A stretch of DNA of 64,000 bases from Pseudomonadota bacterium. GTDB taxonomy: Bacteria; Pseudomonadota; Alphaproteobacteria; Rhodospirillales; Magnetospirillaceae. Made by a program: the position numbers and the translations under genes. Positions 8,431 to 20,255 of the stretch are shown here, piece after piece; within the stretch, counting starts at the first letter, position 1, and every line of letters starts with the position of its first letter. The notes beneath the pieces were generated by a model. That model did not search any database and was not told the DNA's origin. It saw only the letters and a program-made list of their open reading frames with translations. Location of the stretch: assembly GCA_021781575.1 (NCBI GenBank), contig JAJXWP010000016.1, forward strand, positions 22,882 to 86,881, in the 5' to 3' direction.

Positions 8431-10899
8431 ATGGAGATGACCGCATGTGCGTTGGACGCCATCAGCGTGCCGGCATTCATCATCAGCCGAGAACACAAGG
8501 TTTTGGCGTGGAACAGCGCCTGTGAACTCTTGACCGGCCTCAAGGCGGACGAGGTCATCGGGACCGATCGCCATTGGACGCCGTTTTATGCCACCGCGCG
8601 CCCCTGCCTTGCCGACCTGGTTGTCGACAATGCCTTTGACCGTCTGCAGGACCTTTATGGGCAAGCCGGCAAGGCCCAGTTCGCCTTCGACGCCTACAAG
8701 GCCGAGGGCTGGTACGACGACCTGAACGGCAAGCGGCGGTACCTGACCTTCGAGGCGCGGCCCCTGGTTGCCGATGGCCAGGTCACCGGCGCTCTGCAGA
8801 TGCTTCAGGACATTACCGAATACAAGGAAGCCAACGACAAGCTCAGGCTTGCCGCCAGCGTGTTCGACAACACCTCCGAAGGGATCATGATCACCGATGC
8901 CAACAACAAGTTGATTTCGGTGAACAAGGCGTTTCAGGCCATCACGGGTTACGGCGAGGAAGTGCTGGGCAAGGATCCGAGAATGCTCGCTTCGGATCGT
9001 CACTCCAACGACTTCTACAGGGATATGTGGGTCAACCTCCGGCGGTGCGGTACCTGGCAGGGAGAGGTGTGGAACAGGAGAAAGAGTGGCGAAGAATATG
9101 TGGCGCGCATGTATATCAGTGTTGTTCTAGATAGCGATAAAGTAGCCAATTACGTAGGCATGTTTACCGATATCACAAAAGGGAAGGAGGCAGAGGACCG
9201 CATAAACTTCATGGTACATCATGATTTTTTGACCGGACTTCCCAATCGTGTCCTGCTGGAAGATCGCATATCGCAATTGATCGCCCGAGCCGGCCGGGGC
9301 GGCGAAGGTTTCGCCGTGGCATTCCTCGACCTGGATCGGTTCAAACTGGTGAACGACGCGCTGGGTCACGATATCGGCGACAAGTTGCTGAAGGAAGTCG
9401 CGGCCCGGCTGCAGAACTCGGTCAGGGCCACCGACACGGTCAGCCGGCAAGGCGGCGACGAATTCGTATTGCTGCTGACCGGCATGGACAACCCCAACGA
9501 TATCGCCCAGGTGGTCAGCAAGCTGGTCGGTGCTCTTGGAATGCCATACCTCGTCAAGGGGCATCAACTCGTCGTCACGCCGAGCATCGGGCTCAGCGTG
9601 TTTCCCGCCGACGGCAATTCGCCGGCCGAGTTGATCCAGCATGCCGATACGGCGATGTATCATGCCAAGCAGAGCGGGCGGAACAATTTCCAGTTCTTCA
9701 CCCCGGGACTGAACGCGCAGGCGTTCGACGCCCTGATGATCGCCAACGGCCTGAAATCCGCCATCCCGAGCGAACTGTTTCTCGAGTATCAGCCGCAATT
9801 GAGCCTGACCAGCCGGGACTTGTTCGGCTCCGAAGCGCTGGTGCGGTGGAGCCACCCGACCCGGGGGCTGATCAGCCCGGCGAAATTCGTGCCATTGGCC
9901 GAGGACAACGGGCTGATTCGGGACATCGGCCGATGGGTTCTGCAGAAATCCTGCCAGCTCATCCGCACGACGGAGCTGAAAATCGCGGTCAATCTGTCGC
10001 CCGTGCAATTGCTCGAGGACGACCTCATCGCGCAGGTCGAAGAGGCTCTGGACGGCCTGGACCCCGGCCTGCTGACCCTGGAACTGACCGAGGGGGCCTT
10101 CATCCATGATTTTCACAAGACGAGGGGAATTCTGGGCAAGCTGAAGGAACTCGGTGTCACGCTGGCTTTGGATGATTTTGGTACCGGATATTCATCGCTG
10201 TCCTATCTGCGGCAGCTTCCCTTCGATTATCTGAAAATCGACCAATCCTTCATCCAGGACGAGAGCGCCCGGCCGATTGTGATCGCGATCATCGGCCTGG
10301 CCGAGAAGCTGGGTATGGCCACCATCGCCGAAGGCGTCGAAACGCCTGAGCAGGCCTGCTTCCTGGAGCGCCATGGCTGTTCGGCCATCCAGGGCTTTTA
10401 TTTCTCGAGGCCGCTGGGCGAACCCGCCTTTCTCGAATTTTCGGCGCGGCAGCCGAAAGGCAGGGGCGTTCAGCCGGCTCCGCCGTCGATGCGGGAGCCG
10501 CACCTTAGCTGGTCGTTCACCTTCGAGACCGGTATTCCGGTGATCGACCGCCAGCATCGCAACTTGATCGATATCATCAACTACCTTCACGACAATATCG
10601 AGGACGAGACTGTGGTGAAAGCGACGCTGGACGAACTCTCCGCCTATGCCCGTTATCACTTCCAGCAGGAAGCCGAGCTGATGTCGCGCTTTCATCTCGA
10701 GGATACGGCGAACCACCTTGGCGAACATGGCGCCTTCACCGCCAGGCTCTCGGCGCTCATGGGGCAGTTCGCGGCGAACTCGTCCCCGTCGTTGGCCGCC
10801 GAGACCGCCGTCTTCTTGCGGGACTGGTTGACCGACCACATCCTGAAGATCGACAAGGAACTGGGGCGGAGCCTCCTGCTGGCCGGCTTCACCGAATGA
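8431..10899 (+). CDS. PAS-PAS-GGDEF-EAL-hemerythrin c-di-GMP signalling protein
   Basis: 822 aa. Two PAS domains (about residues 8-130 and 145-265) are followed by a GGDEF domain with intact RQGGDEF (about 337-343) and an EAL domain with SEALVRW (about 464-470) and DDFGTGYSSL (about 580). The C-terminal bacteriohemerythrin domain (about 692-815) has its di-iron ligand pattern H-x-x-x-E and H...H-x-x-x-D (RYHFQQEAEL, EHGAF, LTDHILKIDKE). GGDEF makes and EAL degrades cyclic di-GMP; the hemerythrin part could bind oxygen through its di-iron site, tying turnover to oxygen or redox state. No membrane segment is seen, so it is cytoplasmic. ATG 8431 follows GGTGGGGG; an upstream TTG at 8359 is less likely. 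Confidence 0.93.
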   Translation: MEMTACALDAISVPAFIISREHKVLAWNSACELLTGLKADEVIGTDRHWTPFYATARPCLADLVVDNAFDRLQDLYGQAGKAQFAFDAYKAEGWYDDLNGKRRYLTFEARPLVADGQVTGALQMLQDITEYKEANDKLRLAASVFDNTSEGIMITDANNKLISVNKAFQAITGYGEEVLGKDPRMLASDRHSNDFYRDMWVNLRRCGTWQGEVWNRRKSGEEYVARMYISVVLDSDKVANYVGMFTDITKGKEAEDRINFMVHHDFLTGLPNRVLLEDRISQLIARAGRGGEGFAVAFLDLDRFKLVNDALGHDIGDKLLKEVAARLQNSVRATDTVSRQGGDEFVLLLTGMDNPNDIAQVVSKLVGALGMPYLVKGHQLVVTPSIGLSVFPADGNSPAELIQHADTAMYHAKQSGRNNFQFFTPGLNAQAFDALMIANGLKSAIPSELFLEYQPQLSLTSRDLFGSEALVRWSHPTRGLISPAKFVPLAEDNGLIRDIGRWVLQKSCQLIRTTELKIAVNLSPVQLLEDDLIAQVEEALDGLDPGLLTLELTEGAFIHDFHKTRGILGKLKELGVTLALDDFGTGYSSLSYLRQLPFDYLKIDQSFIQDESARPIVIAIIGLAEKLGMATIAEGVETPEQACFLERHGCSAIQGFYFSRPLGEPAFLEFSARQPKGRGVQPAPPSMREPHLSWSFTFETGIPVIDRQHRNLIDIINYLHDNIEDETVVKATLDELSAYARYHFQQEAELMSRFHLEDTANHLGEHGAFTARLSALMGQFAANSSPSLAAETAVFLRDWLTDHILKIDKELGRSLLLAGFTE

Positions 10900-10990
10900 T
10901 CGGCGGCGCGGGCGGCTGCCGCTTGCGCCCGGCCCACGCTTGCCGGATATAGGGAGCATCCATTTCACAGCTTGCGTCGGATTTCCCGAG

Positions 10991-11632
10991 ATGGCACGGA
11001 CGATCGGTTCCCATGGTGCGAAAACGACGGAGGCCATTCGCAAGGCCGGGCTCAAGCTGATCTACCAGCATGGCTACGAAGCCATGAGCCTGCGTCAGTT
11101 GGCTGCCGAGGTGGGCATCCAGGTCGGGTCGCTATACAACCATATCAGCACCAAGCAGGATCTGCTCTTCGATCTGATCAAGACCCATATGGACGCGCTG
11201 CTGCTGGCGCTGGACCGGGCGCTGTCCATAACCGGGGATCCGGTGACGTTGCTGCGGGCGTTCGTTTCCTTTCACGTCACCTACCATATCGTCCGTAAGC
11301 GCGAGGTGTTCATCGCCTATTCCGAACTGCGCAGCCTGGAGCCGAACCATTACGAGGAAATCGTCGCCATGCGCCGCCGGTATGAACGGCGGCTGACCGA
11401 AATCCTCGAAGAGGGGTGCCGCCTTGGCATGTTCGAAGTGCAGGACTGCCGCGTCGCCGCCTACGGCATCCTGTCCATGCTGACCGGCGTGTGTACCTGG
11501 TTCCGTCCCACCGGTCGGTTGTCCCGCGACAAGGTCATCGACATCTATTCCAGGCAAGTCATTACCGGTCTGGCGCCGCGGTCACGGGAGACCGGCAGGG
11601 ACCTGGGGGAAGCGCCGGAAAGCCGTTCCTGA
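10991..11632 (+). CDS. TetR-family regulator of the leucine/isovalerate operon
   Basis: 213 aa. The N-terminal TetR HTH is at about residues 10-56, with the recognition region around LRQLAAEVGIQVGSLYNH. The C-terminal all-helical part would bind an acyl-CoA-type ligand. The start ATG 10991 gives the compact family N-terminus; an in-frame codon at 10940 adds unconserved residues. It stands directly upstream of, and in the same direction as, the isovaleryl-CoA dehydrogenase operon, so it most likely controls that operon (LiuR/AcuR-like role). This is inference from position. A candidate operator lies at 11710-11725. Confidence 0.85.
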   Translation: MARTIGSHGAKTTEAIRKAGLKLIYQHGYEAMSLRQLAAEVGIQVGSLYNHISTKQDLLFDLIKTHMDALLLALDRALSITGDPVTLLRAFVSFHVTYHIVRKREVFIAYSELRSLEPNHYEEIVAMRRRYERRLTEILEEGCRLGMFEVQDCRVAAYGILSMLTGVCTWFRPTGRLSRDKVIDIYSRQVITGLAPRSRETGRDLGEAPESRS

Positions 11633-11709
11633 CGAGCGGCGGATCCGGCGCCGCCCCTTGACTGAAGGGGGATGTCGCTGCGCAAAACAAGGTTGCGGCG
11701 CAATTAAAA

Positions 11710-11725
11710 AAACGTATGCTCGTTT
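11710..11725. promoter_or_regulatory. Inverted repeat, candidate TetR operator for the liu operon
   Basis: The sequence AAACGTATGCTCGTTT is an inverted repeat with 5-bp arms (AAACG/CGTTT) and a 6-bp centre. It lies about 28 bp upstream of the isovaleryl-CoA dehydrogenase ATG in a short AT-rich stretch, where repressor binding would block transcription. The adjacent upstream TetR gene is the natural candidate to bind it. The arms are short, so chance cannot be excluded. Confidence 0.4.
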
Positions 11726-11752
11726 ATTGGATTGGTAAACGGGGAGCCGAGA

Positions 11753-12922
11753 ATGTCTGCCTTCCTCTCGACGATGAATTTCGGTCTGGGCGAGACCGTC
11801 GACATGCTGCGCGACACGGTGGCGGCTTTCGCCGCCGCCGAGATCGCGCCGCGCGCCGCCGACATCGACCGCGACAACGAGTTCCCGGCCGATCTGTGGC
11901 GCCGGTTCGGCGATCTGGGCCTGTTGGGGATCACCGTCGAGGAAGAATACGGCGGGGTGGGACTGGGCTATCTCGAGCATATGATCGCCATGGAGGAAAT
12001 CAGCCGGGCCTCGGCTTCGGTCGGCCTGTCCTACGGCGCTCATTCTAATCTTTGCGTCAACCAGATCCGCCGCAACGGCAACGAGGCGCAGAAGCGCCGA
12101 TACCTGCCCAAGCTGATTTCCGGCGACTATGTCGGCGCCTTGGCGATGAGCGAGCCCAATGCCGGATCCGATGTGGTCGGTATGAGGTTGCGGGCCGACA
12201 AGAAGGGCGACCGCTACATCCTCAACGGCACCAAGATGTGGATCACCAACGGTCCTGACGCCGACGTCATCGTGGTTTACGCCAAGACCGAACCGGCCGC
12301 CGGGCCGCGCGGCATTACCGCATTTCTGGTGGAGAAGGGGTTCCCCGGGTTTTCCGTCGCGCAGAAGCTGGACAAGCTCGGCATGCGCGGGTCGAACACC
12401 GGCGAATTGGTCTTCCAGGATTGCGAAGTCCCCGAGGAAAACGTGCTGGGGCAGGTGGGCCGGGGCGTCAACGTGCTGATGAGCGGCCTCGACTACGAAC
12501 GGGTGGTGCTTTCCGCCGGGCCGCTCGGCATCATGCGGGCCTGCATGGACGTGGTGGTGCCCTATCTGCATCAGCGCGAGCAGTTCGGCCAGCCGATCGG
12601 CAGTTTCCAGCTCATGCAGGGTAAGCTGGCCGACATGTACACGACGATGAATGCCTGCCGGGCCTATGCCTATGCGGTGGCCAAGGCTTGCGATCGCGGC
12701 GAATCCACCCGCAAGGATGCCGCCGGGGTCATTCTCTATTGCGCCGAGAAGGCGACCTGGATGGCGCTCGAGGCGATTCAGGCGCTGGGCGGCAACGGCT
12801 ATATCAACGAGTTCCCGACCGGGCGCCTGCTGCGCGACGCCAAACTCTACGAGATCGGCGCCGGGACCAGCGAAATCCGCCGCATGCTGATCGGTCGCGA
12901 GTTGTTCGAAGAAACCGCCTGA
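11753..12922 (+). CDS. liuA: Isovaleryl-CoA dehydrogenase
   Basis: 389 aa, the full acyl-CoA dehydrogenase length. It oxidises isovaleryl-CoA to 3-methylcrotonyl-CoA with FAD in leucine breakdown. Visible features are the family motif [16 protein letters not shown], the [12 protein letters not shown] segment, and Glu249 in [12 protein letters not shown]. Glu249 is at the position of the catalytic base characteristic of isovaleryl-CoA dehydrogenases, which use a different site from most acyl-CoA dehydrogenases. The C-terminal segment [12 protein letters not shown] also fits. ATG 11753 follows ACGGGGAGCC. It is the first structural gene of the liu-type operon, followed by an acyl-CoA synthetase after 53 bp. 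Confidence 0.93.
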   Translation: MSAFLSTMNFGLGETVDMLRDTVAAFAAAEIAPRAADIDRDNEFPADLWRRFGDLGLLGITVEEEYGGVGLGYLEHMIAMEEISRASASVGLSYGAHSNLCVNQIRRNGNEAQKRRYLPKLISGDYVGALAMSEPNAGSDVVGMRLRADKKGDRYILNGTKMWITNGPDADVIVVYAKTEPAAGPRGITAFLVEKGFPGFSVAQKLDKLGMRGSNTGELVFQDCEVPEENVLGQVGRGVNVLMSGLDYERVVLSAGPLGIMRACMDVVVPYLHQREQFGQPIGSFQLMQGKLADMYTTMNACRAYAYAVAKACDRGESTRKDAAGVILYCAEKATWMALEAIQALGGNGYINEFPTGRLLRDAKLYEIGAGTSEIRRMLIGRELFEETA

Positions 12923-12975
12923 GTTCGGAAATAACCACGTCAAGACAAAACAAGACGTGGAGGGGAGGAGCGCAG

Positions 12976-14670
12976 ATGGACAACATTGCCCAAAGTTACG
13001 TGCATGGGGCTTCCACGATGCCCCTGCTTTCGGACACCATCGGCCGGCAGCTGGATCGCACGGCCGCGGCTTTTCCGGACCGCGAGGCGCTGGTAGTCGC
13101 CTCGCAGGGGGTCCGCTGGACCTACGATCGGTTGCGCCGGGAAGCCGACGCGTTTGCCGCCGGCCTGCTCGCCCTGGGATTGCAGCCGGGTGAGCGGATC
13201 GGCATCTGGTCGCCGAACAATGCCGAATGGGTGGTGACCCAGTTCGCCACGGCGAAGGCCGGGCTGATCCTGGTGAACATCAACCCCGCCTATCGTCTGC
13301 AGGAACTGGAATACGCCCTCAACAAGGTGGGCTGCACGGCACTGGTGCTGGCACCGTCATTCAAAAGCAGCGATTACCTGCAGATGCTGCAGACCCTTGC
13401 CCCTGAGCTGGCGGACTGCCCGGCGGGGAGCTTGCGGTCGGCGAAGCTGCCTGATTTGCGCGTGGTCGTCCGCTTGGGTGACGACAAGACCCCCGGCATG
13501 CTGAACTTCCCCGAGGTGCCGGCACTCGCCGACGACGGGCACCGCGCCAAGCTGCGAGAGATCGAGGCCTCGCTGCAGTTCGACGACCCCATCAACATCC
13601 AGTTCACCAGTGGCACCACCGGCCGGCCGAAGGGGGCCACCCTGACCCACCACAACATCCTCAACAATGGGTTCTTCGTCGGCAACGCCATCCGCCTGAC
13701 GGAGGGCGACCGGATGTGCATACCGGTGCCGTTCTACCACTGCTTCGGGATGGTGATGGGCAACCTGGGCGCCATCACCCACGGCGCCTGCATGGTCATC
13801 CCGGGCGAAGGTTTCGAACCCGAGCGGGTTCTCGCCACCGTACAGGATGAGCGCTGTACTTCGCTCTATGGCGTTCCCACCATGTTCATCGCCCTGCTGA
13901 ATCACCCCGATTTCGCGCATTACGACCTGTCTTCACTGCGTACCGGCATCATGGCGGGCTCGCCCTGCCCGATCGAGGTGATGCGCCACGTGATCTCACA
14001 GCTGCATATGCCCGAGGTCACCATCGCCTATGGCATGACCGAAACCAGCCCGGTCAGCTTCCAGAGCGCGGTGGACGATTCGGTCGAACGACGTGTCTCC
14101 ACCGTCGGTCGGATCCACCCCCATGTCGAGGTGAAGATCGTCGATGCCGCCGGCCGGGTGGTGCCCCGCGGCACGGCGGGGGAGCTGATGACACGGGGCT
14201 ATTCGGTCATGCGGGGCTATTGGGACGACGAGGAACTCACCCGTCAGGCCATCGACGCCGGCCGCTGGATGCATACCGGCGACCTGGCGGTGCTGGACGC
14301 CGAGGGGTATTGCAACATCGTCGGTCGGATCAAGGACATGGTGATCCGCGGCGGTGAGAACATCTACCCCCGCGAGGTCGAGGAATTCTTGCACGGCAAC
14401 CCGAAGATCCGTGACGTCCAGGTGTTCGGCGTGCCCGACAAGGAACTGGGTGAGCAGCTCTGCGCATGGATCATCCTGAAGGACGGCGAGGAGATGACCC
14501 AAGCGGAAGTTGCGGATTTTTGCAAAGGGCAGATCGCTCATTACAAGATCCCGCGGGTGGTTCGTTTCGTCGACGCCTTCCCGATGACGGTGACCGGCAA
14601 AATCCAGAAATTCATGATGCGCCGGGCGATGATCGACGAGCTGCAACTGGAAGAACAGAAGACCGCATGA
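12976..14670 (+). CDS. AMP-forming acyl-CoA synthetase
   Basis: 564 aa. It carries the ANL-superfamily signatures: [13 protein letters not shown] (P-loop-like, about residue 207), YGMTETSP (about 350), [20 protein letters not shown] and [16 protein letters not shown] (hinge region, about 433-470), and the C-terminal catalytic Lys in TGKIQKF. It activates a carboxylic acid to its CoA thioester through an acyl-adenylate. In this operon the likely substrate is a short or branched acid such as isovalerate, or acetoacetate released downstream; substrate is inference. ATG 12976 is preceded by GAGGGGAGGAGCGCAG. Confidence 0.9.
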   Translation: MDNIAQSYVHGASTMPLLSDTIGRQLDRTAAAFPDREALVVASQGVRWTYDRLRREADAFAAGLLALGLQPGERIGIWSPNNAEWVVTQFATAKAGLILVNINPAYRLQELEYALNKVGCTALVLAPSFKSSDYLQMLQTLAPELADCPAGSLRSAKLPDLRVVVRLGDDKTPGMLNFPEVPALADDGHRAKLREIEASLQFDDPINIQFTSGTTGRPKGATLTHHNILNNGFFVGNAIRLTEGDRMCIPVPFYHCFGMVMGNLGAITHGACMVIPGEGFEPERVLATVQDERCTSLYGVPTMFIALLNHPDFAHYDLSSLRTGIMAGSPCPIEVMRHVISQLHMPEVTIAYGMTETSPVSFQSAVDDSVERRVSTVGRIHPHVEVKIVDAAGRVVPRGTAGELMTRGYSVMRGYWDDEELTRQAIDAGRWMHTGDLAVLDAEGYCNIVGRIKDMVIRGGENIYPREVEEFLHGNPKIRDVQVFGVPDKELGEQLCAWIILKDGEEMTQAEVADFCKGQIAHYKIPRVVRFVDAFPMTVTGKIQKFMMRRAMIDELQLEEQKTA

Positions 14671-14680
14671 GTGCCTGTCC

Positions 14681-16288
<1,608 letters not shown>

Positions 16289-16292
16289 TCTC

Positions 16293-17078
16293 ATGCCCGA
16301 TACCTTGCTGATTGCCACCGCCGAGGGGGTGCGCTCGATCCGCCTCAATCGCCCCGACCGGCACAATGCCTTCGACGATGCGGTGATCCTTGATCTGACG
16401 GCGGCTTTCGGGGCGGCGGCCGCCGACCCCGGGGTTCGCGCCGTAGTGCTGGCGGCCGAAGGCAGGAGCTTCTCCGCCGGTGGCGACCTCAACTGGATGC
16501 GTCGCACGGCCGACTATTCCCACGCCGAGAATTTAGCCGACGCCAAGGCCCTGGCGCGGCTGATGGAGGCAGTAGACGGCTGCCCCAAGCCGGTGCTGTG
16601 CGTGGTGCAAGGTGCTGCCTATGGTGGCGGGGTCGGCCTGGTGGCGTGCTGTGACCTGGTGGTGGCGGCCGAGGACGCCCGATTCTGTTTGTCCGAGGTG
16701 AAGCTGGGGCTCGCCCCGGCGGTGATTTCGCCCTATGTGGTACGGGCGATCGGCGCCCGCGCGGCGCGGCGCTACTTCCTGACCGCCGAGGTGTTCGACG
16801 CCCCTACGGCGGCGCGGCTTGGCCTGGTTCACGAGGTGGTGCCGGCCGACCGGCTGGCCGACCGGCGTGACGCCTGGCTGCGGCAGCTCAAGGCCAACGC
16901 ACCCGGCGGCATGGCGGCGGCCAAAGGCTTGGTCAGGCGTGCCGCCGAGGAGCCGCTGGGCCAGGCCTTGCGCGACTGGACGGCCGAGCGCATCGCCGAA
17001 CTGCGCGCCTCGGACGAGGGGCGCGAAGGAATCCGCGCCTTTCTCGAGAAGCGCAAACCCAACTGGGCCGAGGAATGA
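16293..17078 (+). CDS. liuC: Enoyl-CoA hydratase family, probable methylglutaconyl-CoA hydratase
   Basis: 261 aa crotonase fold. The oxyanion-hole segments are SAGGDLNWM (about residue 62) and GAAYGGGVGLVACCD (about 105-120). The acidic SEVKLGLAPAVIS region (about 131-143) is also conserved. In the liu pathway this enzyme hydrates 3-methylglutaconyl-CoA to HMG-CoA. The specific substrate is inferred from its position between the two MCC subunits. Its stop codon overlaps the ATG of the alpha-subunit gene (ATGA at 17075). Confidence 0.9.
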   Translation: MPDTLLIATAEGVRSIRLNRPDRHNAFDDAVILDLTAAFGAAAADPGVRAVVLAAEGRSFSAGGDLNWMRRTADYSHAENLADAKALARLMEAVDGCPKPVLCVVQGAAYGGGVGLVACCDLVVAAEDARFCLSEVKLGLAPAVISPYVVRAIGARAARRYFLTAEVFDAPTAARLGLVHEVVPADRLADRRDAWLRQLKANAPGGMAAAKGLVRRAAEEPLGQALRDWTAERIAELRASDEGREGIRAFLEKRKPNWAEE

Positions 17079-19090
17079 CCGTCATGTTCGACAAGGTCCT
17101 AATCGCCAACCGCGGCGAGATCGCTTGCCGGATCATCCGGACGGCGCGGCGCCTGAGCATCGGCACGGTGGCCGTCTATTCCACCATCGACGCGGCGGCG
17201 CCCCATGTCGGGCTGGCCGATGAGGCGTTTTGTATCGGGCCGGCCCCGGCCACCGACAGCTATCTGCAGGGCGAGCGCATCATCGAAGCGGCGCTGGCGG
17301 CGGGTGCCCAGGCAATTCATCCGGGCTACGGCTTCCTGGCGGAAAATGCCGACTTCGCCGAGGCCTGCGTCCGGCGCGGGCTCATCTTCATCGGCCCGCC
17401 GGCTTCGGCCATTCGCTCCATGGGTTCGAAAATCGAATCGAAGCGCCTGATGGAAGGGGCCGGAGTGCCCCTGGTGCCCGGCTATCACGGGCGCGGCCAA
17501 TCGGACACGGAACTGGCGGCAGCCGCCGAGGCCATCGGCTATCCGATCCTGGTCAAGGCATCCGCCGGCGGCGGCGGCAAGGGCATGCGGGTCGTTCATT
17601 CGACGGCGGCGCTGTCGCCGGCCCTGGCCGGGGCGCGGCGCGAGGCGAAAGCGGCGTTTTCCGATGACTCGCTGCTGCTCGAACGGTATCTCGACCATCC
17701 CCGGCATGTGGAGATCCAGGTCTTCGCCGACAGCTATGGCGATGCCGTCAGCCTGTTCGAACGCGACTGCTCGATCCAGCGGCGCCATCAGAAGGTGATC
17801 GAGGAAGCGCCGGCGCCGGACTTGCCGGATGAGGTTCGCGGCGCCATGGCCAAAGCCGCCGTCGCCGCCGCCAAGGCGGTGGGCTATGTAGGCGCCGGCA
17901 CCGTCGAGTTCCTCTATCAGGACGGCAGCTTTCATTTCATCGAGATGAATACCCGTCTGCAGGTCGAACACCCGGTGACCGAGATGATCACCGGTCTCGA
18001 TCTGGTCGAGTGGCAGTTTCTGGTGGCGGCCGGCCGGCCGTTGCCGCTGCGCCAGGAGCAGATCAGCCGCCGCGGCCATGCGATGGAGGTCCGCATCTAT
18101 GCCGAGGATCCGGGGCGCGACTTTCTGCCGACCACCGGCCGCATCGTCCATCTGCGTCCGCCGGCCGAAGAGCCACATCTCCGCATCGACAGCGGCATCG
18201 CGGAGGGTGGAGAGGTTTCTCCCTACTATGATCCCATGCTGGCCAAGCTGATCGTCTGGGGCGAGGACCGGGGCAGCGCGATTCGCCGCCTGCGCCGCGC
18301 CCTGGGGCGTTATGAGCTGGCCGGCCTGGCGACCAATCTCCGATTCCTGAGCGCCATCGCCGACCATCCGGCCTTTGCCGCCTTTCAGGTGGATACCGGG
18401 TTCATCACCCGGCACCAGGACGATCTGGTGCCCAGGCCGGGGACGGTGCCGGGCGATGTGCTGGCCTTTGCCGCGGTGGTCCTGTTGCTGGAGCGGGAGC
18501 GGGCCGCCGGGCAGGTCGCCGCCCGTTCGGCCGATCCCTATTCACCCTGGTACCGGGCCAACGGCTGGCGGATGAACGAAGACAACCACCAGACCTTCCG
18601 TTTCGCCGCCGGCGACATGGTCTATCCTGTCACCGTGCATTTCGGCGCCGAGGGATGGGCCGTCGATCTGCCCGATGGCCAGTTGACCGTGCGGGGAACC
18701 CGCTGCGAGGGCAGGACGGTCACCGCCGAACTGGACGGCAGCCGCAAGACGGCTTCGGTGGTGGTCAGCGGTTTCGACCTGACCATCCTGCTGGCCGGCG
18801 GCTCGTGGCGATTGACGCTGGATGATCCGTCGGCCCGCGCTGCCGGGCAGGACGTAGGCGGCGGCACGCTATGCGCACCGATGACCGGCACCGTGGTCCA
18901 GGTCCTGGTCGAGCCCGGCCAGGCCGTCGAGAGCGGCCAGCCGCTGGTGGCAGTCGAGGCGATGAAGATGGAGCATGTCGTCGCCGCGCCGGCCGCCGGG
19001 ACGGTGACCGAGATCTATTTTCGCGTCGGCGAGCAGGTTGCCGACGGTGTCGACCTGGTCGGCTTCGAACCGGCGGAGACCCGGCCATGA
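17075..19090 (+). CDS. liuD: Methylcrotonyl-CoA carboxylase, biotin-containing (alpha) subunit
   Basis: 671 aa. The biotin carboxylase domain covers about residues 3-450 ([18 protein letters not shown] at the start, ATP-grasp Gly-rich [24 protein letters not shown]). A linker and a C-terminal biotinyl domain follow, with the biotin-accepting Lys631 in EAMKMEHV. It carboxylates biotin with ATP and bicarbonate and passes CO2 to the beta subunit. It starts within the stop of the upstream gene, and its own stop overlaps the HMG-CoA lyase ATG (19087). A second in-frame ATG at 17084 is possible. Confidence 0.95.
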   Translation: MTVMFDKVLIANRGEIACRIIRTARRLSIGTVAVYSTIDAAAPHVGLADEAFCIGPAPATDSYLQGERIIEAALAAGAQAIHPGYGFLAENADFAEACVRRGLIFIGPPASAIRSMGSKIESKRLMEGAGVPLVPGYHGRGQSDTELAAAAEAIGYPILVKASAGGGGKGMRVVHSTAALSPALAGARREAKAAFSDDSLLLERYLDHPRHVEIQVFADSYGDAVSLFERDCSIQRRHQKVIEEAPAPDLPDEVRGAMAKAAVAAAKAVGYVGAGTVEFLYQDGSFHFIEMNTRLQVEHPVTEMITGLDLVEWQFLVAAGRPLPLRQEQISRRGHAMEVRIYAEDPGRDFLPTTGRIVHLRPPAEEPHLRIDSGIAEGGEVSPYYDPMLAKLIVWGEDRGSAIRRLRRALGRYELAGLATNLRFLSAIADHPAFAAFQVDTGFITRHQDDLVPRPGTVPGDVLAFAAVVLLLERERAAGQVAARSADPYSPWYRANGWRMNEDNHQTFRFAAGDMVYPVTVHFGAEGWAVDLPDGQLTVRGTRCEGRTVTAELDGSRKTASVVVSGFDLTILLAGGSWRLTLDDPSARAAGQDVGGGTLCAPMTGTVVQVLVEPGQAVESGQPLVAVEAMKMEHVVAAPAAGTVTEIYFRVGEQVADGVDLVGFEPAETRP

Positions 19091-19983
19091 GGTGGCCGCA
19101 GCGGATCAAGATCGTCGAGGTCGGGCCGCGCGACGGCTTGCAGAACGAAGCGCAGGCCGTGCCGGTAGCGGTCAAGGTCGAACTGATCGACCGCCTTTCG
19201 GCCGCCGGCCTGCCGGTCATCGAGGCGGGCAGCTTCGTCAGCCCCAAATGGGTTCCCCAGATGGCCGACACCGACCGGGTGCTGGCGGGGATCACGCGGC
19301 GTCCCGGCGTCGAGTACCCGGTCCTGGTCCCCAATCGTCAGGGGCTGGACGCTGCCATTGCCGCCGGTGCCCGGGAAGTGGCGGTGTTCGCCGCGGCGTC
19401 GGAAAGCTTTTCCCAACGCAACATCAACTGCTCCATCGAGGAAAGCTTGGGCCGATTTGCCGCCGTAACCGAGGCAGCGCAACGGCACGGACTGAAGCTG
19501 CGCGGCTATGTTTCCTGCGTTCTGGGTTGCCCCTACGAAGGCGCGATCCGACCGCAAGCGGTGGCCGATGTGGCGTCGCGACTTGCGGCCCTCGGCTGCA
19601 GCGAGATTTCCCTGGGCGACACGATCGGCGTGGGCACCCCGGCTGCCGCGGTCGCCATGATCGAGGCCGTGGCCGACCGTCTGCCGGTCAACCGGTTGGC
19701 GGTGCATTTCCATGATACCTATGGGCAGGCTTTGGCCAACGTCCTGGCCGTCCTCGAGAAGGGCGTCGCAGTGGTCGATTCGTCGGTCGGCGGCCTCGGC
19801 GGTTGCCCCTATGCCAAAGGCGCTTCGGGAAACCTCGCTACCGAGGATCTGCTTTACATGCTGAACGGCATGGGGGTCGCCACCGGGGGCGATCTGGATG
19901 CCGTGGTGGCGGCGGGCGGCTGGATCTCGGCCCGGCTGGGCCGGCCCAACGGTTCCCATGTCGGCCGGGTGCTGGAGGGCTGA
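19087..19983 (+). CDS. liuE: Hydroxymethylglutaryl-CoA lyase
   Basis: 298 aa. It cleaves HMG-CoA to acetyl-CoA and acetoacetate, the last step of leucine degradation. The family start [14 protein letters not shown] (about residues 8-21) and [14 protein letters not shown] (about 238-251, with the catalytic-loop Cys) are present. Metal-binding His residues occur in [10 protein letters not shown] (about 206-215). The ATG at 19087 overlaps the preceding stop. An acetoacetate decarboxylase gene is in the same window (63046-63792) but far away, so a direct link is speculative. Confidence 0.95.
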   Translation: MRWPQRIKIVEVGPRDGLQNEAQAVPVAVKVELIDRLSAAGLPVIEAGSFVSPKWVPQMADTDRVLAGITRRPGVEYPVLVPNRQGLDAAIAAGAREVAVFAAASESFSQRNINCSIEESLGRFAAVTEAAQRHGLKLRGYVSCVLGCPYEGAIRPQAVADVASRLAALGCSEISLGDTIGVGTPAAAVAMIEAVADRLPVNRLAVHFHDTYGQALANVLAVLEKGVAVVDSSVGGLGGCPYAKGASGNLATEDLLYMLNGMGVATGGDLDAVVAAGGWISARLGRPNGSHVGRVLEG

Positions 19984-20255
19984 CAGATTCGGGCGGTGCA
20001 CCATCCGAACAGGTCAAAGATCAATCCTTTCAACGGTCTGTGCAACAGCATCGCCACTTGCTGGTGACTGAAGGGCGGTGCCATTGCACATGCCGGCTGA
20101 GGATCTGGAAGAAACGCTTACAGTCGAGGCCGTATCCCAGTAACATCCGCGAGTGGTCGGAACTTGGCGGCCGGCACCCGTACCGCCCGTCAGATTCCCA
20201 TCATAATTCAATGCGTTGGTGGGGCGGACCACCAGGACGGCGTTTAGGTGCGGAC

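Noticed and set aside
17099..18415. 438-aa frame on the minus strand inside the MCC alpha gene
   Set aside because: Antisense to a fully conserved biotin carboxylase; GC-rich genomes give such long shadow frames often.
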